From positions 28,713,080 to 28,777,079 of the forward strand of contig CM072886.1 of assembly GCA_037013685.1 (NCBI GenBank): 64,000 bases of DNA, read 5' to 3'. Source of the DNA: Acridotheres tristis (taxonomy: Eukaryota > Chordata > Aves > Passeriformes > Sturnidae). The translations under genes and the position numbers were made by a program. Below, piece by piece: positions 12,058-22,520 of the stretch (position 1 is the first letter of the stretch; every line of letters begins with the position of its first letter). The notes under the pieces were generated by a model. The model ran no database searches. It worked only from the letters and a program-made list of their open reading frames with translations, and was not told the DNA's origin.

Positions 12058-13657
12058 TCATGAGTGTCAACATTTTAGCCTTTCTGGTGGATCAGGACTG
12101 AATTTCTGCTGCCTCCCACCTAAATAAGTTAGACTTCAGAAAGCCCACATGCTCTCATGGAGTACAACTGGGGCGAGGAGATGAACAGATGGGCAGCAGA
12201 CAACAAGGAAGAGTTTGTTGCATAGATCAAAGAATTCAGAGTGGCAGCACTAACTCCAAGTTATTATGACCCTTTGGTATGAAAGAGGGAGGTTTTAACA
12301 AGTGTTTGAGGCATCTTTTGAAAAGAGTTTAAGTGTGTATTTAACTTATGATGCTGAAGTCACACTTGAATCAACAAGATTTAAGTGTATCTTTTAGCAT
12401 AGGCAGTATGTGCTGTGAATATTCTGAAAACATTGATCCTATTCCTGTGCCAATAAATAAGTTAGCATAGGAAAAAGTATATTCCAACTATACTGAGTAG
12501 GGTTATCCTTGAAAGTTTCTTTTTTGATTTTGCTTTCATGGGAAGACACATCAAATAAGTAATCAAACACAGCTATGAGAACACGTGATAAAACGTTGTG
12601 CAAATGGAAATTAAACATGATTTCTCATAAATATCTGTGCTTTTGGAAAAAGTCTCTATACTGCGTGAAAAGCACCACATGTCAGTTTTATATTCCTACA
12701 AACCTTCATTTCCTAGAGGCAGTCATTGGCTGAAGATCTATAGAGAAGAGGTTTTTTCCATGTTTTCAGAGAGATGATATTTATTGAAAGTTTCCCTGTG
12801 GAAACTTCTGGGCACCATAATGTCTTCAGAAAAGTCTTAAAAATTAGTTTCTGCTTGGTGGCAAATATACCATGAAGGCTCTGTGACCAGCTAACAACGA
12901 TCCTGCTGTTGCTGGAGAGGAGCAAGTGGACAACACACAGCAGATTTGATGAGTTCAAATAAGCATGTTGCAGACCCTCTGCAAAAGAAGCATAGGCCAG
13001 CAATATCAGATAGGCCTGAGGTGATGTGGGCATTCTTCAAGCCAAACTTCAGAAGTCCCTACTTCATATCTGCACTACTGACACATCTCCCACCTCTCCA
13101 ATTTCTGCCCACTCCCCATTCCAAGTCCCCCTTCCTCAAACCATTTCAGTCATGCACCATCTCTAAATTGGTTGCTCTTTATACACCTGTGACATAGTCT
13201 CAACTATTTCTGTCCAATCACTATCTTCAAGCCGCTCTTGGGATGCAACACAGTGCAAATACAGACCCAAAAGCTGTTTCTGCGGGCAGGCTATGAGAGA
13301 AGAACTTACTAGAAGAGGACTGAATGAGACCAACTAAATAATCCTGGAGCTCTCAAACACATGAGACCCATGCAGCCATTTAAACTGCTTGAGCTTTAGC
13401 CCTGCTTTGTGTCAGCATTTTAGTTTTCTCACAGAAAAGATGCTTGTTTTATGTCATACCTTCCATAGTCTCTCAGTTTTGAGCATTTCACAATTAACTC
13501 CATCCATGACAAATAAACCCTGACAGAATTCAGTGCATGGGAGACAGATGTAAATGAGCAGTATTGCTTTGACCAGCTGTATCTGGCTGAACCTCAGCAG
13601 CAAGCTGCCTGTCAGACTCTGCCATTAAAAGACAAAACCCTCACATCTTGTGAGCTG

Positions 13658-13680
13658 GTGTGTGTGTGTGTTTGTGTGTG
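13658..13680. repeat. (GT)n microsatellite with one interruption
   Basis: Alternating TG units are interrupted once by TTT, then continue as tgtgtg. Confidence 0.85.
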
Positions 13681-14750
13681 CTGCAGAGGCCTGAGCTGGA
13701 ATAGAGACCATGCTAAATGGGGAAGAAGAGAGCCTGTGGTGGAGCAGCTGCTGCAACTCAGCACAGCTTCATTTCGATTTTCCCTCCTCCCACAGCAAAT
13801 GCTAAATCTACGCTGCTAAAGAGGAGTTTCAACCATGAAGATGTTCTGCACAGAAGAGGATTATAAAGCCCTGTGATGAGCCTGGAGTGAAATTATATAT
13901 AGCCTGTGAAATGAATGTACTTTTCTTACCGTGTTCTGGTTGGTATAATGAAAGAGATTTTGCCTCTCAAAGCATTAAATGTAATCTCTCATGGATAGAT
14001 CCCAAAATGTCCACTAAATGTGTGACAAATTTAGACGACTGTTAAAAAGGAATGTAGTGGCCTTGCCTGGGGTCTTTCTTTGTGTTTTTGGGGCAAGGGC
14101 AGCATGTGTGTGCATGTGAGTATGTGCGTAGGAAAAGGAGGGCTCAGCCACTCGATCAGATTTCATTAAGTTTCTAACTGCCAGCTTTAGGCTAGTGGTT
14201 TTGGAATATTACTTGGGATCATTTCAAGTATTTTCAGCTTTGAAAAGCAAGTTGTTGTAGTTTCTAATTAAAAGAGAGGAAAAAAAGGCCCCTTTGTCAG
14301 TTAATAAATAATGCTCATTGACACTTCAGTTCAAAAAAACAGGAAACTCTGGAGCTTTCCTTTCTCCTATCTCAGCTAAGGGCTCTTGGCAAGAGACAGT
14401 GTCCCCAGCAGAGGACCACCTGCAGCTCAGGAGCAGCCAAGATCTCAAGCTGAGATAAAGATTTTTTTACACGACCATGATGTCCACTTCCACTCCAGGC
14501 CATCTTGAGACCAGATGCATCCAGATACAGAAGTGGAGGCTGCCAGATTTACAGTATAAAACACCTTCTTCTAGCATTACTCAGTCTATGGGATCCCTGG
14601 CTGCTTATTTCATCCCTCATAATATTAGAAAAGAATATGAATACTGCCAAGTTTAGTAGTTTCATGTAAAGCAATGACAAATAACCTTAAATGGTAAATT
14701 CTCTAGGAGCTCTTTCATGTCTGCAAAGTACCATGAACACTCTTGCTGAA

Positions 14751-14776
14751 ATATACATATATTTATATATGTATAT
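14751..14776. repeat. AT-rich 12-bp inverted repeat
   Basis: The arms atatacatatat (14751-14762) and atatatgtatat (14765-14776) are perfect reverse complements around a 2-nt spacer. Confidence 0.85.
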
Positions 14777-16718
14777 AACATCATCTCATGGATAGGGAAA
14801 AGATATACTTAGCATTTCTTCTTGCCTCATTCACATCACTTATTTCACCTTGTTGTGACAATTCTTATCCTTACCTAATAACATCAATATTATTTCATGC
14901 AGTTGTTTTGGTATCTTCAGAAACTTTGGGAAATATTTTGATATTCTCCAGATACATGGAGTTTGAGATCATACCCACTTAGTGCTCAACTGAAACTACA
15001 AATAAGACTCATCCTGGGATTAGTCAAGGGCATAGGAAGTTGATAGGACTGAATTATCTGCTATGCTAGTGCTACACGTTGTCCTAGAAATCACTATATG
15101 TAGATTAGTGGAAGTTTTATGTGTAGAGATCTTCAGACACTATAGGTGAAATTAAAATCTAGCTCTAAAATTAATCATGGCTGGAGACCACCACACTCAT
15201 TTCTGTGGCTCATGTGAATGTAAGCACAGCTAAGGAAATTGAGAACAAGAACAGCTGAGCTGAACCTTGTACCTCAATATAAGAAAGGTGGGTTGGTAAA
15301 AATTCCTCTGGCCTCTCAGAAACTTTTGTTCTTGATTCTGTTTCTGTGATAATGATCCAAAAAATTTTGGAAGGGTCCCTTCATAGAAGTTTTACATGAC
15401 ATCAGCTTTCCCTGTGACCAGCTCAAAACACTACTCTAAGAGGTATATATGGAAACAATAAAGACTTACTGTTTTTATGGAAGTGTAATGCCATCCAAAC
15501 CACCATCTATGGAAACTTTCATTAAAAACATAACTCTGAAAGACTCACTACTAGTAATTCAACAAAAAGAACCCTTGTTTTTTAATGTGAGAGTCCTGTA
15601 ATGTCAGGTTTATCAGAGAAAAAAAAAAGCTATTCATATCAGAGAGAAGTCTGCATGTGAAGATAATGAAAGACAGATGTTATCTCATCTGAGATAAAGA
15701 TGAGATGCTGAGCTTAGAATTTTATGCAATGGAGGCTCAAGAATAGGTGTTTTATGCATCATATGCCATTGAAAATGATATATTTTTTTCATTCAGTATT
15801 ATGCCTGCACTTTACAGGGGACACTGAACTCTTTGGGCAAGCTTTCCATCAGCTGCTGACAATGTGATAAACTGTCCTCACTCTATTCTTCTCAGTCTGA
15901 ACATCTTTCAGTTCCCTGTGCCCAATCCTCTGCCAGCCCCAGTGCACATACACCTGTGTGAAGAAATACTGATGTAACTTAGTCTCAGCTCTAAAGGATT
16001 ACAAATGTTGTAGAAGAGGCTTTGACAACTCCTAGGACAGCAGAAAAGTGATTTTACATGAGTCTGATCCCTCATGCATAGCCCGTGTCTGTCCAGTGTG
16101 TTTAAACTAGTCTTTTGTATCTTAAACACGTGGAAAATTAAGCTAAATTAATCAGACATATATCAGTATATGTACAAAAATATGATTGCTGAATGATTGC
16201 TTTTTCTCAGGTGGCTGAGAATAATTGTGGAATAGCCTATAAATAATCAAATACCCTTTGAGAAATATTTTTAAGTTAATGAGTTAATATTCATTCAACA
16301 AAGGGGCAACAGCATAAATGGTGAAGTTCTAGCATGAATAAATAGTCAGCTTTCAACATGTAAAGTGATTATTCGTGACTATTTTTAATAAATTGGAAAA
16401 AAACATTAGATTGTATAAAAAATAAATGTCCTAATATAATTTAGATCAGAATTAAACTGTCCAACTGAGAATTGAAGATTGCTTGCATTTATTTTAATTG
16501 CTAACTTGCTTTTTAAAAAATATTTTTAATTATTTTGTTGAGCAAACGTTTTTGTTTTAGTTTGATTGAATAAATAGAATATCCACTGTGCTTCTAATTG
16601 AAGAGTTATTTTAGGTCTCATAAACCATTATCATTAATTTTTTTCAGTGGCCAGTCCTGCTAAAACATGGCTGTGACATATCATCTGCTGAAATTATTTT
16701 TTACTTTTTTTTATACAG

Positions 16719-16795
16719 ATGGAGAACCCTATGAAAGGGTCTTTAAAACATCTAGCAGGGCTTTAGATAACAAAGTTACAGAGTATGGCTATCAT
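16719..16795 (+). other. Candidate internal coding exon (unidentified)
   Basis: A strong pyrimidine tract (tttactttttttttatacag) ends in AG at 16717-16718, and a GTAAGC donor-like site starts at 16796. The 77 nt between them is open when the first two bases complete a split codon (phase 1 in, phase 0 out). It encodes 25 residues after the split codon, beginning GEPYERVFKTSS and ending NKVTEYGYH. The composition is charged and varied, unlike the Cys/Phe/Leu-rich noise frames elsewhere in the window. I do not recognise the family, and no partner exon was found. The donor lacks G at -1, and one good splice-site pair per 64 kb can arise by chance. It may be a real exon of a long-intron gene, a cryptic exon or coincidence. 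Confidence 0.3.
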
Positions 16796-16820
16796 GTAAG
16801 CCTTCAGTGCTTACATGATA
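16790..16820. repeat. Perfect 12-bp hairpin overlapping the putative donor
   Basis: TATCATGTAAGC (16790-16801) and GCTTACATGATA (16809-16820) are exact reverse complements with the 7-nt loop CTTCAGT. The GT of the candidate 5' splice site (16796-16797) lies inside the stem. Pairing can be extended outward by GTAT/GTAC after a small bulge. Confidence 0.85.
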
Positions 16821-19623
16821 TGTACAGGATTTTGATAGGTAATACTTTGTACTTACTGTAATTGCTTGTTCTTGCAGATTGCAGAGTAATCCGAAAAGAA
16901 TTTTATAGTCACTCTACATTAACATAGAACAGGAGAGGTTGCAATGTGTACATTCCTTCTTTGATAATGCAAGTATAACAAAAAAATTAAGTAGGTGTGC
17001 CACCAACCTGTTTATTTCCCACAATACAAGCTGGTTGTTTCAAAGCAGAGACATCAGACATACTGGTGTGGAAAACAGCCCTGGAGTAGCAAGTACAGCA
17101 AGTTCAGACAGGTACAGATAATAGCAAAATTTTTTTCTGCATTTCAGGTGCAACAGCTGAAAGCTGAATGAAAGCCAGTTCTTTTCAAGTCTGTTACAGA
17201 ATAAAGCTCAAATATATTTTGGCCTGAACAAGGTATTATCAGTTTTAATACTTTGGGGAAGCGGGGGTGGAGTGTGTAATTTATCTGCATTTTCTTTAAC
17301 ATATGTTCATTTATGAGTTCATTTGTTTAATCTTTGTGTGGTATTTTATCAAAAACTAATCTTTTTTTCATAAATAATTTCTCTTCATTCATATTATATA
17401 AGCAAAGTTCTTACATTTGCCTGTGGAAGAGAAACAGGACTTATTTGAAGAGAATGAATCATGATGTTGTACATTTATCAACTTTAAAAGTTCCAAGTCA
17501 GATTCTCAGAAAGATTAGGTGTAACTTGCTATTGATTCATAATTTATTAATTAGAAAATGTTAGTTTGATGTATCCCTTGGCAATAGTCTTTCTTGTGAT
17601 ATATTTACAGATCATAAAGCAAACATATACCGGGAAGAAAAATAATGAAAGCCTGTCCAATATAAGCATGGATGAAACCCCACCAGCAACTCAGCTGCAA
17701 AAAGTAATTCAGTTAATTGCATTGCTTGCATCTTAGTCCATCCCAAATATTTTTATGCTTTGAAGGATGACTAATAATCATATTCAAAGAAAGACAATTC
17801 CTCACCCAGATTCTCAATATGCACACAGAACAAAGCATTCATGGACACAGGAGGTGGCTGTGCTTGCAGATGTGCCATGAACAGCACACTACCTTTGCCA
17901 TCCCTTATTTTGCCAGTAATCACCATAAAAGATTCAAGACACACTGCCATAAATGATGGGTCAGTAAATTGTTTTGAGAAGAAATTAGTTGCACTGGTTC
18001 AGGTGCTGTCTTTCTGCTGTACTGTGGTGGGGAGCTTCCCTGGGGCAAGACACAAAAGACACATTCCTCTCACTCTTCAAATAAAGGGAATGAGAAATAG
18101 CAACTGAAACAGGGACATAATATCCTGACAGAGTTTACCTGGGCTGAGTTGAAGGTTTCATATGGAAAATTAATTAGGGGATCACAGCTTGTTATGGGAA
18201 TGTGAGGGGATGGGAACAGGAGAGGAAATGGTGAATAACAATTCTGAGGAATCCAAATCATTTTCCCTAGATTTGTCAGGTGCAAGAAATTCTGGAAGTC
18301 TCACTCCATTTCTTAAAATCCAGCCTCCTAAAATGAGAATATTGCAAGTGTACCAATCTGATATTGGTTAACCATAACATTGTTAACAATTACCTCATAC
18401 TTCAAATCTTTGCCAGGGGTTTCTATTTGCACAGAAAAAGTCTGGCAGTACCCACAACCTTTGCTTCAGGCAAAGCCTCTCAGGTTGTTCTCCATGTTTT
18501 GCATCTTTCTAAATGCAGTCTTTCTATAAGGTTCCCTGATTTCATTCTTTCCATATGTTTTCTCCTTGGCTTTTGCCCAGTTGCCTGAAGTTTCAGGGCT
18601 GGGTTCTGCCCCAGGTGGTGTCACAGAGAGAGGTGGGCTGTGCCCACCCCCTGGTCTGGAGCCCACCGGAACTTTCCCAGTGTCTCCAGGCTCTCCATCC
18701 CACCAAGGTGGCAGTGCTCTCCTTGCTGTCCCCAAAACCTTCAAAGATCCCCATGAGCCATCACCCTCCCTCCTGTTTGGCCTGAGCACATACAAAAATG
18801 GAAATGGATCCCAGTTGCACAAATGGACAATTCTCAACAGCCAAATTAGTGCCAGGCAACTGATAGAGAGCATTTAAATAACTGAAGCCAGGAGGCTCAG
18901 AAAAAAACACCCAGATGTATTTGAGGTAACTTAAGTTGGCCAACAGGGGACTCCCAGGCAAGAGCAGGGTTCAGCTCTTTTTAAAAAGATAGTTCTGCAG
19001 ATTTTTGAATAGAGGGGCAGAGGATTCTGTTAACATATACTTCACAGCTGCAAATCAATTCCAGGAGGGTAGATGCAAAAGTGATGTTAAAAAAAGCGGA
19101 AAGAGGAAGTCTGTTATCCCAGCTGAATTCAAAGAAATGAATCCTGAAATTTAAGTCCCATAAATTTGATTTAGAACAAGGTCTTGATATAAAATTGCTT
19201 TCCTCCCAAGAGGGCTGCCTTACACTGAGAATATGCTGAGCAAAGTCTGTGTTTGTTGAAGGTGACCCACTTGACACACATATTAGTAGCTGTATGAGCA
19301 GAGATTGTGATCTAAATGTAGTAATTTTCACACTCTATCTAAGCTCAGTGAATAATTAAGTATTTTTGCACAGTAGAACAAGAGAGACTGAGATGATATC
19401 AGAACTGAACATCTCTAGCTTTGGTCTGCAGTGGTTAGATGACCTAGGCTTAAATCCTATACACAGATCAGACAGAGGAACCATCTCTGTTTGGATATCC
19501 CACCCTGCCTAAGCCCTCCCAACACTGATTTCTCAGTAGTGAATAACAGGGGAAGAAATGGACTTGAATCAGTGTGCTTTGTTGGAAAAGAATCACCTAT
19601 GGTCCTAAAAGAAGCTGAGATGG
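16821..19623. other. Unique non-coding DNA
   Basis: No recognised gene. A GC-richer patch at about 18560-18790 carries open frames on both strands (18466-18873, -, 135 codons; 18566-18877, +, 103 codons). These show no family motifs and are read as effects of low stop density. Confidence 0.65.
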
Positions 19624-19628
19624 AAGGT
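19624..19628. repeat. 5-bp target-site duplication (left), LTR copy B
   Basis: AAGGT precedes the terminal TG of copy B and recurs at 20349-20353. It differs from the AATAC of copy A. Confidence 0.9.
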
Positions 19629-20348
19629 TGTCTTGGTTTGAAAAGACAGGTATGGTTTAAGGAAAGGCAAGAGCCCCTTTTCTGCAATGCAGAGTGCACC
19701 CCCCTCCCTTTTAATTATTTTAGGTCCAAATCAGACGCTTTCAGGCAGGAGATATGGGGATGTGAATAACAGTTCTTTACTGGTATTTAACAAGGCAGAA
19801 AACAACAACAGCTATAAGAAAATTGGCAACAGAACAGAACAGTCTAGCTCCGCTCCAGTCCCCTTTGGCCTCAGGCCGTGTCCCTGTGCTCAGTTACCGG
19901 TGCTGTGGGGGCAGGGCGGGTCCCGCGCAGTTGCAGAGGGCTGGAGTGATGGCGGCGGAGGCCCAGAGGTGAGCGGGGATGGGAAGGTGACTCCCCCCCC
20001 TCACGGTGTCGGTCGTGGTGCTCCGCAGAGTGTCCGGAGATAGTAGCGTGAGATGGGAGAGCAGCAGAGCAATATCCAAAGGCAGGGAGCGTGGATCTCA
20101 GTGCTGAGATGTCAGGGGGAGATGCCAGAGCGGAGCACGGGGCGTCCTGTCCCTCCACGAGCCCAGCGAGAGAGAGTCCCCTCCCCAGACCCTCTCCCAC
20201 CTTTCCTTTTCCGGTTCCCCCCCCCTCCCCCTCCACCCACCCCCCTGCGAGAGAACATTATCTATGTTTTAAGGTGTAGCCACAACTACTTAACATAACA
20301 ATGGGAGGAATTCACAGAAAGAAAAGGGGAACAATCCAACCCCTAACA
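19629..20348 (-). mobile_element. Solo LTR of an endogenous retrovirus, copy B
   Basis: A 720-bp LTR of the same family as 11342-12052, with the same TG...CA ends and its own AAGGT duplication, so it is an independent insertion. By eye the two copies differ at roughly 17 substitutions plus a few indels. The first 350 bp (19629-19978) match copy A except for one extra A in an A-run and two fewer C in a C-run; all substitutions lie in the remaining half. Copy B has an extra C-rich unit near 20224-20232. No internal retroviral sequence adjoins it. Orientation is inferred as minus, as for copy A. Open frames inside it (for example 19687-20043 and 19871-20236) are not genes. Confidence 0.9.
20217..20245 (-). 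promoter_or_regulatory. G-quadruplex-type motif in LTR copy B
   Basis: On the minus strand there are five G-tracts, four of them of three or more guanines, separated by single T, T, A and A. This is one G-tract more than in copy A, because of the extra C-rich unit on the plus strand. Confidence 0.55.
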
Positions 20349-20353
20349 AAGGT
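20349..20353. repeat. 5-bp target-site duplication (right), LTR copy B
   Basis: AAGGT, identical to 19624-19628. Confidence 0.9.
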
Positions 20354-21386
20354 AAACGAAGATATTTCTGTAACATGATAGAATTTAGTCACAAGTTACA
20401 CACTAATTTTATGATGTCAAGATTTAGACAGAAATATGCAAGAACTTAGGCCCTGGAAATTGTAAGCATCAAAGGCAAGTCAGGGTGGAATATGAGGTGA
20501 ATGGACAGAAAGGTAAGTTTAATCGATCTTTCCAAACTTTCCCAGCTTGAATACGTAGCAGAAAATTGATTTAGAGTCGTGTTCTCTAGTGAGAAATTAA
20601 CGCTGAGACAGAAAAAAAAAAAAAACAAAACTATGGAAAAGACTCTTGTGTGTTTCAATGAACAAAAAAATTCTCAACAGGTTTATAGAAATGGTGGATC
20701 TGTTAATTTGCATTCTTTGGCTGACTTATAGTAAAACTATAAACACACAGCCTGTCTTGAAAAACCACTATATCTAAAGCTAGATAATTCAGAAGTTAGG
20801 AAATAGAGTTAAGGGCTATCTTTGTGAGAATAATCCAGCTTTTTTGTGCATATGCATCAAGATAGAACCCCAGACCACCCTTGCCCTGTCCTATGCTCAG
20901 GATGGATGGTAAGTAGGTTTATAAAAATTAGTTTCTTCTGTGGGTTGAATATGTGGTCTCCAGTGTTTTACTCTAAACTGTTTAAATGCTAGTCAAGACA
21001 GAATTTATTTTTCCCCTTTTTTTTTTTTTTTTTGTATTTCTTAGGACCACAGTGCCTATGTGGGATACTTCTGTATATTTCCCAGCTCAGTGGAAGCAGG
21101 AGCATACAGGCGGCTCTGAGTCTCTAAGTCTCAACTGACAGGATTTTGGAGGATCTGGATTTCAGCAGAGCTGTTTCAATCCCATCCTGTACACTTGACA
21201 AGTCATCAGGTCTTGGAAGCAATTAAACTAGTTAGTTAAAATCCCTATTGCCATATATACTCGGTGGGGATGTGTGTGTTTTAAATTATTCTTTTGCATG
21301 ATTCATTTGGCGTCCTTAATAACATCACAGCTCAGTAATTTTCTAGCTTGCTTGTTTTTCAGGACAAAACTTTGAGACACAATAGC
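20354..21386. other. Unique non-coding DNA with a T17 run
   Basis: No gene seen. A 17-T run at 21017-21033 is followed by gtatttcttag, which looks like a 3' splice acceptor ending at 21045, but no matching exon or donor is evident downstream before the CR1 element. A poly-A run lies near 20610-20623. Confidence 0.65.
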
Positions 21387-22112
21387 CCCATGTAACTCTA
21401 CAGGCTGGGGGCAGAGTGGTTGGAAAATGGTTCAGTGGAGAAGGACCTGGGGATGCTGGTAGAGAGAAGCTGAACATGACCCAATGTGTGCCCAGGTGGC
21501 CAAGATGGCCAATCTCATCCTGACTTGTACCAGGAATAGTATGGCCAGCAAGACTGGGAAAGTGATTCCTCCCCTGTACTTGGCACTGGTGAGGCCTCAC
21601 TCAAGTGCTGAGTGCAGTTCTGGGCCCTCAGCTCAGGAAGGACATTGAGATGCTGGAGTGTGTCCAGACAAGGGCAATGAAGCTGGGGAAGGTCTGAAGC
21701 GCAAGACTGATGAAAGCAACTGAGGGAATTTGGGTTGTTTAGCTTGGAGAAAAGGAAGCTCAGGAGTGACCATATCACTCTCTACAACTGCCTGATAAGA
21801 GGGTGTAGCCAGGTGGGAGTTGACCTATTCTCTCAGGTAACCAGCAACAGAATGAGAGGTCATTAAACTGCACCAGAGGAGGTTCTGGTTGGGTATTGGA
21901 AAGAATTTCTTCACAGAAAGGTGATTAGACATAGGAATGGGCTGCTCAGGGAGGTGGTGGAGTCATGGTCTCTAGAGGTGTTTAAGGAAAGACTGGGTGT
22001 GGCACTCAGTGCCACGGTCTAGTTGGCACGATGGTGTTAAGTCATAGGTTGGACTCAACTATCTTAGAGGTCTTTTCCAACCTAATTTATTCTGTGATTC
22101 TTTGATTATGTG
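21387..22112 (+). mobile_element. CR1 LINE, 5'-truncated, plus strand
   Basis: The stretch follows the 3' part of avian CR1: the end of the reverse-transcriptase ORF region (aggctggggg, then a gacctgggga block), the cluster around cttcacagaaaggtgatt, the ggttggactcaa block and the 3' tail. The tail has three 8-bp units, ATTCTGTG (22089-22096), ATTCTTTG (22097-22104) and a decayed ATTATGTG (22105-22112), diagnostic of CR1 3' ends. It is truncated at the 5' side, as most CR1 copies are, and carries many indels and stops, so it is inactive. The left edge is approximate. Open frames antisense to it (21343-21600, 21515-21778) are not genes. Confidence 0.9.
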
Positions 22113-22282
22113 TTATAGCAGATTCAGGATGATGCCTTCCTTTAGTTATTTGAGGATCATTTTAGGAACATTTCCAACACCAAGGACCCTCAGAAAGAGG
22201 GGGTCTCCATATTTTCTGTTGGATAATAATGCTTTTACAATTGGCTCTTCCATGGCAATGACTACAGAAATGGAGACAGACT
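22113..22282. other. Short unique spacer between two CR1 elements
   Basis: About 170 bp of non-repeat sequence separates two CR1 copies whose 3' tails face each other. No other feature was seen. Confidence 0.6.
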
Positions 22283-22520
22283 CTGATTCACAGAATCACA
22301 GAATGGTTTCATTTGGAAGGGGACCTTGAAAATCACCGAGTTCAACCTCTGTGCTGTGAGCAGGGGTACCTTCAACCAGACCAGGTTGCTCAAAGCCCAT
22401 CCAACCTGGTCTTGAACACTTCCAGGGATGGGGATCCACAGCTTCTCTAGGCAACTTGTTCATGTGCCTCACCACACTCACAGTGAAGATTTTTTTCCTA
22501 ATAACTAATCTAAACTTACT
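22283..22520 (-). mobile_element. CR1 LINE 3' fragment, minus strand
   Basis: Read on the plus strand it begins with two CACAGAAT units (22289-22296, 22297-22304), the complement of the CR1 tail. It continues with the familiar reversed CR1 3' end: a ggaccttgaa block, ccaggttgctcaaagcccat, cttccagggatgggg and cacagtgaagat. It fades out near 22520. It is from a different CR1 subfamily than the neighbouring plus-strand copy, since the shared part is limited to the tail and nearby bases. Confidence 0.9.

Larger units (their letters stand above)
12058..16718. other. Unique AT-rich non-coding DNA between the solo LTRs, left part
   Basis: No gene is recognised. It contains a GT microsatellite (about 13658-13680), an AT palindrome (14751-14776), a poly-A run near 15620 and a very AT-rich segment at about 16140-16640 with several TAAT cores. 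Nothing here resembles retroviral gag, pol or env, which argues against the flanking LTRs bounding one provirus. Confidence 0.7.

Noticed and set aside
18466..18877. Overlapping frames of 135 (-) and 103 (+) codons
   Set aside because: Both strands are open in one GC-richer patch; no family motif or flanking splice signals.
11342..20348. A single 9-kb provirus with LTRs at both ends
   Set aside because: Each LTR has its own different 5-bp target duplication, and the DNA between them shows no gag, pol, env or primer-binding site.
21017..21045. Strong acceptor-like poly-T tract ending in cttag
   Set aside because: No open segment with a donor follows; a T17 run is more simply a homopolymer.
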